This document shows positions 14,192-17,419 of a stretch of 17,419 bases of DNA, piece after piece. Source of the DNA: Microthrixaceae bacterium (lineage in GTDB: Bacteria; Actinomycetota; Acidimicrobiia; Acidimicrobiales; Iamiaceae); the NCBI GenBank assembly GCA_016702505.1, contig JADJDU010000017.1, positions 1 through 17,419 on the forward strand, in the 5' to 3' direction. Numbering within the stretch: the stretch's first letter is position 1; the number at the start of each line of letters is the position of its first letter. Position numbers and translations under genes: made by a program. The notes below the pieces were generated by a model. That model was given only the letters and a program-made list of their open reading frames with translations, was not told where the DNA came from and did not search any database.

Positions 14192-14676
14192 GATGCCCTG
14201 ACCTGCACGTTTCGAGATCGTCGGGGCTCCCGGTATGGGCTGTGGAATGCGGCCCAGGTGCGTCATTTGCTGCTGTAGCCCCGGCTCAACCGGCTGCTGA
14301 TCCAACTGGCGCACCGTCGCCCCGGTGGAGACCGAAAAGTTCTGATGGCCACCTCGGCTCACACAGCCCGGAGTCAGGAAAACTCTCTCCCCGGAGGTCG
14401 TGGTGAGCGCGTCGAATCAACAAATCTCTCTCCCCGAAAGATCGGGGCACGTAACTCATCTGTCACAGCGATGGTGTATTGTGTCCTCGAAAGCCACCAC
14501 GCCGGACCCCACGCCGACCTGCACGCCGCCTACCCACGCCGGACCCCACGCTTCTAGGGGCACCACCTGGAGGGCACCTGCAAGGCCACCTGAGGACCAC
14601 CTGGTGTATCGGGTCACCCGTGCATGTCTGCCGGGTCTGACCTTGCCCTGTTGGCTATTCCCTGAAAGGACTCCTG
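14192..14676 (+). promoter_or_regulatory. Capsid leader, unit 3: hairpin, direct repeats and CACCTG array
   Basis: This long leader has a CCCCGA-AAGA-TCGGGG hairpin at 14432-14447 and an 18-bp direct repeat (CCACGCCGGACCCCACGC) at 14497-14514 and 14534-14551. Four CACCTG sites start at 14564, 14575, 14587 and 14598, spaced 11, 12 and 11 bp. The AAAGGA ribosome-binding site is at 14665-14670. I see no clear -35/-10 pair. The phased sites about 75-115 bp before the ATG suggest cooperative binding of a regulator on one face of the DNA. Confidence 0.55.
14345..14557 (+). CDS. Possible small protein with C-x8-GPH motif
   Basis: A 70-codon frame runs from ATG 14345 (a second ATG lies at 14471) to TAG at 14555-14557. 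Its end reads MVYCVLESHHAGPHADLHAA, close to the CxLxxGHxGPHxD motif of small actinobacterial proteins. Units 1 and 2 do not keep the upstream frame (44-bp deletion, one extra C) and read through the TAG position. It may be a short leader peptide, a real small gene from the inner ATG, or chance. Confidence 0.3.
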   Translation: MATSAHTARSQENSLPGGRGERVESTNLSPRKIGARNSSVTAMVYCVLESHHAGPHADLHAAYPRRTPRF

Positions 14677-16042
14677 ATGAGTCTGCTTGAGCAAATCCGG
14701 CGCAACATCCCGCCGCCCCAGATGAACGTACCCGCTGCCTGGCCGAGATGGACGAGGTGCTCGCCGCCGCCGAAGCTCGTGGTGACCGCACCCTCTCCAA
14801 GGCCGAGGAGCTGCGCTTCGATCGGGTTCGCGAAGAGGTTCGTGCCGCTGACGCCGACCTCGTCCAGCTTCGAGAGCGTGAGGCTGAGCTTGTCGCCCGA
14901 GAAGAGGCCCGTGCCGCCGCTGATGCCATCGACCGCCGTTTCCCCCGCTCCCAACTCTGGCGACATCCGTGTCGGAGGGTCCGGTGAGTACCGCTCCGGT
15001 GGGCGGTCGTTCTTCGCTGATGCGTTCGCTTCGATGATCGTTGGAGATCCTGCCGCTACGTCTCGGCTCTCCCACGACCAGGAGGCCCGTGCCGCCATCG
15101 GCACGTCTGCGATGGTCGGTCTCGTGCCTCCGCAGTACCTCGGCGATCTGTACGTGGAGGTGGCCCGTGCTGGTCGGCCGTTCGCCAACTTGTGCAGCGC
15201 CCTTCCGCTGCCTGAGCACGGCATGACCGTCAACTTGTCTCGGATCACTACCGGCTCGTCTGTGGCCGCTCAGAACGGCGAGAACACCGCTGTCTCTGAG
15301 ACCGAGATGGACGACACGTTGCTGACGATCGACGTTCGTACGATCGCTGGTCAGCAGAACATCTCCCGCCAATTGTTCGAGCGGTCCCAGCCCGACATTG
15401 ACATGGTGATCTTCCGTGACCTCGCCGCCGCCTATGCCGCTGAACTGAACCGTCAGTGCATCACCGGCACCGGTATCAACGGCGAGCTTCGAGGGGTGCT
15501 CAACACGTCCGGCATTGAGTCCGTGACCTACACCGACGCCTCCCCGACCGTTGGGGAGCTGTACCCGAAGCTGGCTGATGCTGTGCAGCGTGTGCAGTCC
15601 AACGTCTACCGAGGCCCTTCCCACATCGTGATGCATCCCCGCCGTTGGGGCTGGTTCCAAGCGGCCCTGGACTCATCGAGTCGACCGCTGGTCACCCCGA
15701 CCGCTGCTGGCCCGTCCAACGCCACCGGGCTCGGCATCTCCCAGGGTTACGGCGAGACCGCCGGGTACCTGCTCGGTCTGCCCGTCGTCACCGACGCCTC
15801 GATCCCCACCAACCTCGGGGCTGGCACCAACGAGGACACGATCCTCGTCGTGGCTGCTTCCGGAGCTGTTCTTGTGGGAGCAGGCCGGGGGCTCACCGTT
15901 CACGCTGCGCTTCGAGGATGGCGGATCAGGCACCCTCACTGTGAAGCTCGTCGCCTACGGCTACTCAGCGTTCACCGCTGGCCGCTACCCGAAGGCAAGT
16001 GTTGCCATCGGCGGTACTGGTCTGGTGGCACCGACCTGGTGA
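14677..16042 (+). CDS. HK97-fold phage major capsid protein, unit 3 (indel-interrupted)
   Basis: This is the best of the three capsid copies: a single frame runs from about 14945 to 15860, giving continuous sequence from PNSGDIRVGG to ILVVAAS. The N-terminal coiled-coil part is read in the wrong frame because of indels near 14711-14735 and an extra C near 14943; another extra C near 15860 displaces the last ~60 residues. Units 1 and 2 are correct at these places, so read errors are the likely cause. The intact protein would be 454 residues and end in GGTGLVAPTW. The start ATG 14677 and AAAGGA site match unit 2. See the unit 2 copy for domains. Confidence 0.9.
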
Positions 16043-16047
16043 TCGGG

Positions 16048-16146
16048 TTGTGAGGTTGTCGTTGTCACGTGCGACAACCTCACAATTCCGCCCGCTCACC
16101 AAGAGCCCCGGCCCTGGGATTGGACCTCCCAACAGGGCCGGGGCTC
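16048..16146. terminator. Two perfect hairpins after capsid gene, unit 3
   Basis: Hairpin one is a perfect 14-bp stem (TTGTGAGGTTGTCG, 16048-16061, with 16072-16085) and a 10-base loop. Hairpin two is a perfect 14-bp stem (GAGCCCCGGCCCTG, 16103-16116, with 16133-16146) and a 16-base loop that can pair further inside. Neither is followed by a T-tract. Confidence 0.6.
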
Positions 16147-16178
16147 ATCCCTCTCCAACATCCACCAGGAGATCGTCT

Positions 16179-16498
16179 GTGAGCGCCCGTGAGAAGTTCT
16201 ACGCCGCCCTGCTGGCCACTCGCCCCGGTGAGTGGTCGGACCCGTTAGAAGGCCTTCTGGCCCGTCCCGGGAGTGGCACCAGCGCGCCGCCTGCCGTGGA
16301 GCAGGTACCGACGCCTTCTACCCGAGCCGTGGTCAACGACCAGGACCAGCCCGAGAACTGTGCGCCCGGTGCCCTGTCATCGAGGACTGCGCCGAGGCCG
16401 GGCGAGCCGAGGAGTACGGGATATGGGGCGGATTGAGTGAACGAGCCCGCCGAGCAATCCGCCCGCCCCGCACCGCAACGGCCCGCACCTCGAGCTAA
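16179..16498 (+). CDS. WhiB-family regulator, unit 3 (frameshifted copy)
   Basis: This copy of the gene at 8002 starts at GTG 16179 with AGGAG at 16167-16171. Two extra Gs in the run near 16268 (CCCGGGAGTGG against CCCGAGTGG) shift the frame before the first cysteine; the downstream frame still encodes CARCPVIEDC and GIWGGLSERARR and stops at TAA 16496-16498. A homopolymer read error is the simplest explanation. Confidence 0.8.
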
Positions 16499-16667
16499 AC
16501 CCTCCTCGAGCACGACACTGGGCCGTGGTGGCTTTTCGTGGCCGTGGCGAGTGGCCCCGAGCGCGAAGAAGGGCCGGCCCCAGGTCGCCCCAGAACCGGC
16601 CCCAATCGTCCAGAGGCTAGAAGCCGAGCTCGAGCTTGACAGCCCGGAACCGACGGCAACGGTCTAG
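16437..16667 (+). CDS. Possible small Pro/Ala-rich protein, unit 3 form
   Basis: GTG 16437 opens a 76-codon frame, 62 bases before the end of the WhiB gene. It is rich in Pro, Ala and Arg at first (APQRPAPRAKP), then basic (SAKKGRPQ), and ends in an acidic helix (QRLEAELELDSPEPTATV) with TAG 16665-16667. Continuity depends on a TTTT run near 16533 that is TTT in unit 2. No ribosome-binding site is obvious. It is antisense to the end of the minus-strand gene. Confidence 0.35.
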   Translation: MNEPAEQSARPAPQRPAPRAKPSSSTTLGRGGFSWPWRVAPSAKKGRPQVAPEPAPIVQRLEAELELDSPEPTATV

Positions 16668-17037
16668 GTGGTGCTGGGCCTCGCCCAAAGAACACGTCGA
16701 GCGACCACACGAACCGGGCCACCGCCACCGGATCCTCGAAGTTGTGTTGCGCCACGAGCCGCTCGAGCTGGTAGGTCAACAACTCAGGCCGTGGAGTGTG
16801 GTCGCGGTCGACCTGCCGCAACATCTCCCCCTCGTGGTGACGCCGCTCGGCAAAACCCGAGCTCCTGGAGCGCCCAGCACCAGTCACCCGAGTTGAGCAC
16901 CTCGATGAAGGCGTTGTGCACCTCGATGTGGTCGACCTCGAGGAAGTGCATTCGGTCCAGAAACTCGCACCTGCCTCCGCAACCGCCGAGCGGCTCGAGG
17001 ATCTCGATCGGCCAACCGTGGGTTCAGTGGTGACCAT
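16495..17037 (-). CDS. Unknown minus-strand protein, unit 3 copy
   Basis: This is the second copy of the gene starting at 8857, with the start codon complement at 17035-17037 and Ala2 changed to Val. An indel near 17012 and a compensating extra A near 16854 put about 53 residues out of frame; the middle (GFAERRHHEGEM to VWSLDVFFGRG) is identical to unit 2. Here the frame ends at TAG 16495-16497, just inside the WhiB stop. That may be the real end, or the 3' half may be non-coding. Confidence 0.5.
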   Translation of the reverse strand: MVTTEPTVGRSRSSSRSAVAEAGASFWTECTSSRSTTSRCTTPSSRCSTRVTGAGRSRSSGFAERRHHEGEMLRQVDRDHTPRPELLTYQLERLVAQHNFEDPVAVARFVWSLDVFFGRGPAPPRPLPSVPGCQARARLLASGRLGPVLGRPGAGPSSRSGPLATATKSHHGPVSCSRRV

Positions 17038-17114
17038 CGTTGCTCCCTGCATAAGTGAACTAAGCGCGCTAAGCTATATCAGGAAAGCCAGTCACCGACA
17101 AGAGGAGACCTACC

Positions 17115-17263
17115 GTGTCCGACATGGCCCGCATTCACTACGAGATCCCCGACGACCTCCACCGGCGAGCGAAGGCCGCTGCCGTTTCTCCAAAGGCCAG
17201 ACCCTCCGTGAGTTCGTGACCGACGCGCTCCGCGCCGCCGTCGCCCATGCCGACGAGGACTGA
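17115..17263 (+). CDS. Ribbon-helix-helix protein, unit 3 copy (frameshifted)
   Basis: This matches the gene at 8935: same GTG start, same AGAGGAG site and same stop five bases before the integrase ATG. The middle differs (GCCGTTTCTCCAAAGG here against GCCGCGCTCAAAGG in unit 2), which breaks the frame between the two helices. The 3' part still encodes GQTLREFVTDALRAAVAH in another frame. Confidence 0.6.
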
Positions 17264-17268
17264 CCGCT

Positions 17269-17419
17269 ATGGCCAGCATCGTCAAGCGTGAAGGCCCCCG
17301 TGGTGTCAGCTACCTGGTCCGGTACCGGCTCGACTCAGGGGAACAGCGATCCAAGGCGTTCCCGCACGCACCGAAGGAGGCCGAGGCCTTCGCCTCGATC
17401 ACCGGAGGCCGACAAGGTG
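17269..17419 (+). CDS. int: Tyrosine integrase, unit 3, cut by the window edge
   Basis: This is the first ~50 codons of a second integrase gene, identical to the one at 9087 through QRSKAF. It then differs by small indels near 17362 and 17404 that break the frame. Only the N-terminal arm-binding region is inside the window. Confidence 0.8.
   Translation, partial: MASIVKREGPRGVSYLVRYRLDSGEQRSKAFPHAPKEAEAFASITGGRQG

Overview
The window is GC-rich, uses GTG as well as ATG starts, and carries a WhiB-family regulator, so it most likely comes from an actinomycetote (inference; no host gene is visible). It contains mobile-element DNA only: a head-to-tail array of a small phage-satellite-like element. 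The capsid gene start recurs at 2442, 6500 and 14677. The one complete unit, 6500-14676, is about 8.18 kb.

Layout. Positions 1-2147 hold the replication module of a related but different element: a D5/P4-type SF3 helicase cut by the left edge, then small genes of which one has a TubC_N-like N-terminus and zinc-type cysteines. Unit 1 (about 2171-6499) is shortened: a frameshifted major capsid gene, a WhiB start joined to the middle of a zinc-ribbon gene, and a helicase that has lost its 3' end. Unit 2 is complete: capsid protein, WhiB-like regulator, a minus-strand unknown gene, a ribbon-helix-helix protein, tyrosine integrase, attP (3' half of a tRNA-Val), a minus-strand HTH regulator, an AlpA/Xis-like protein with a 66-bp tandem repeat, an unknown gene, a zinc-ribbon gene, the helicase and an inverted-repeat region that is a candidate origin. 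Unit 3 starts at 14677 and runs off the right edge inside its integrase.

How it may work together. Integrase and the AlpA-like protein would control integration and excision at tRNA-Val. The xis-orf-zinc ribbon-helicase genes overlap by ATGA/ATGA/GTGA and look like one translationally coupled replication operon. The capsid and WhiB genes lie behind a helically phased CACCTG array and are followed by strong hairpins. No terminase, portal, prohead protease, tail or lysis gene is recognisable in the complete unit, so the element probably relies on a helper phage. The plan recalls the M. tuberculosis phiRv1/phiRv2 elements.

Quality caveat. The three capsid copies carry different one-base indels, mostly in homopolymers, which looks like uncorrected long-read error. 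Most frameshifts in units 2 and 3 are therefore probably not biological. The large deletions and the substitutions in unit 1 are harder to explain that way.
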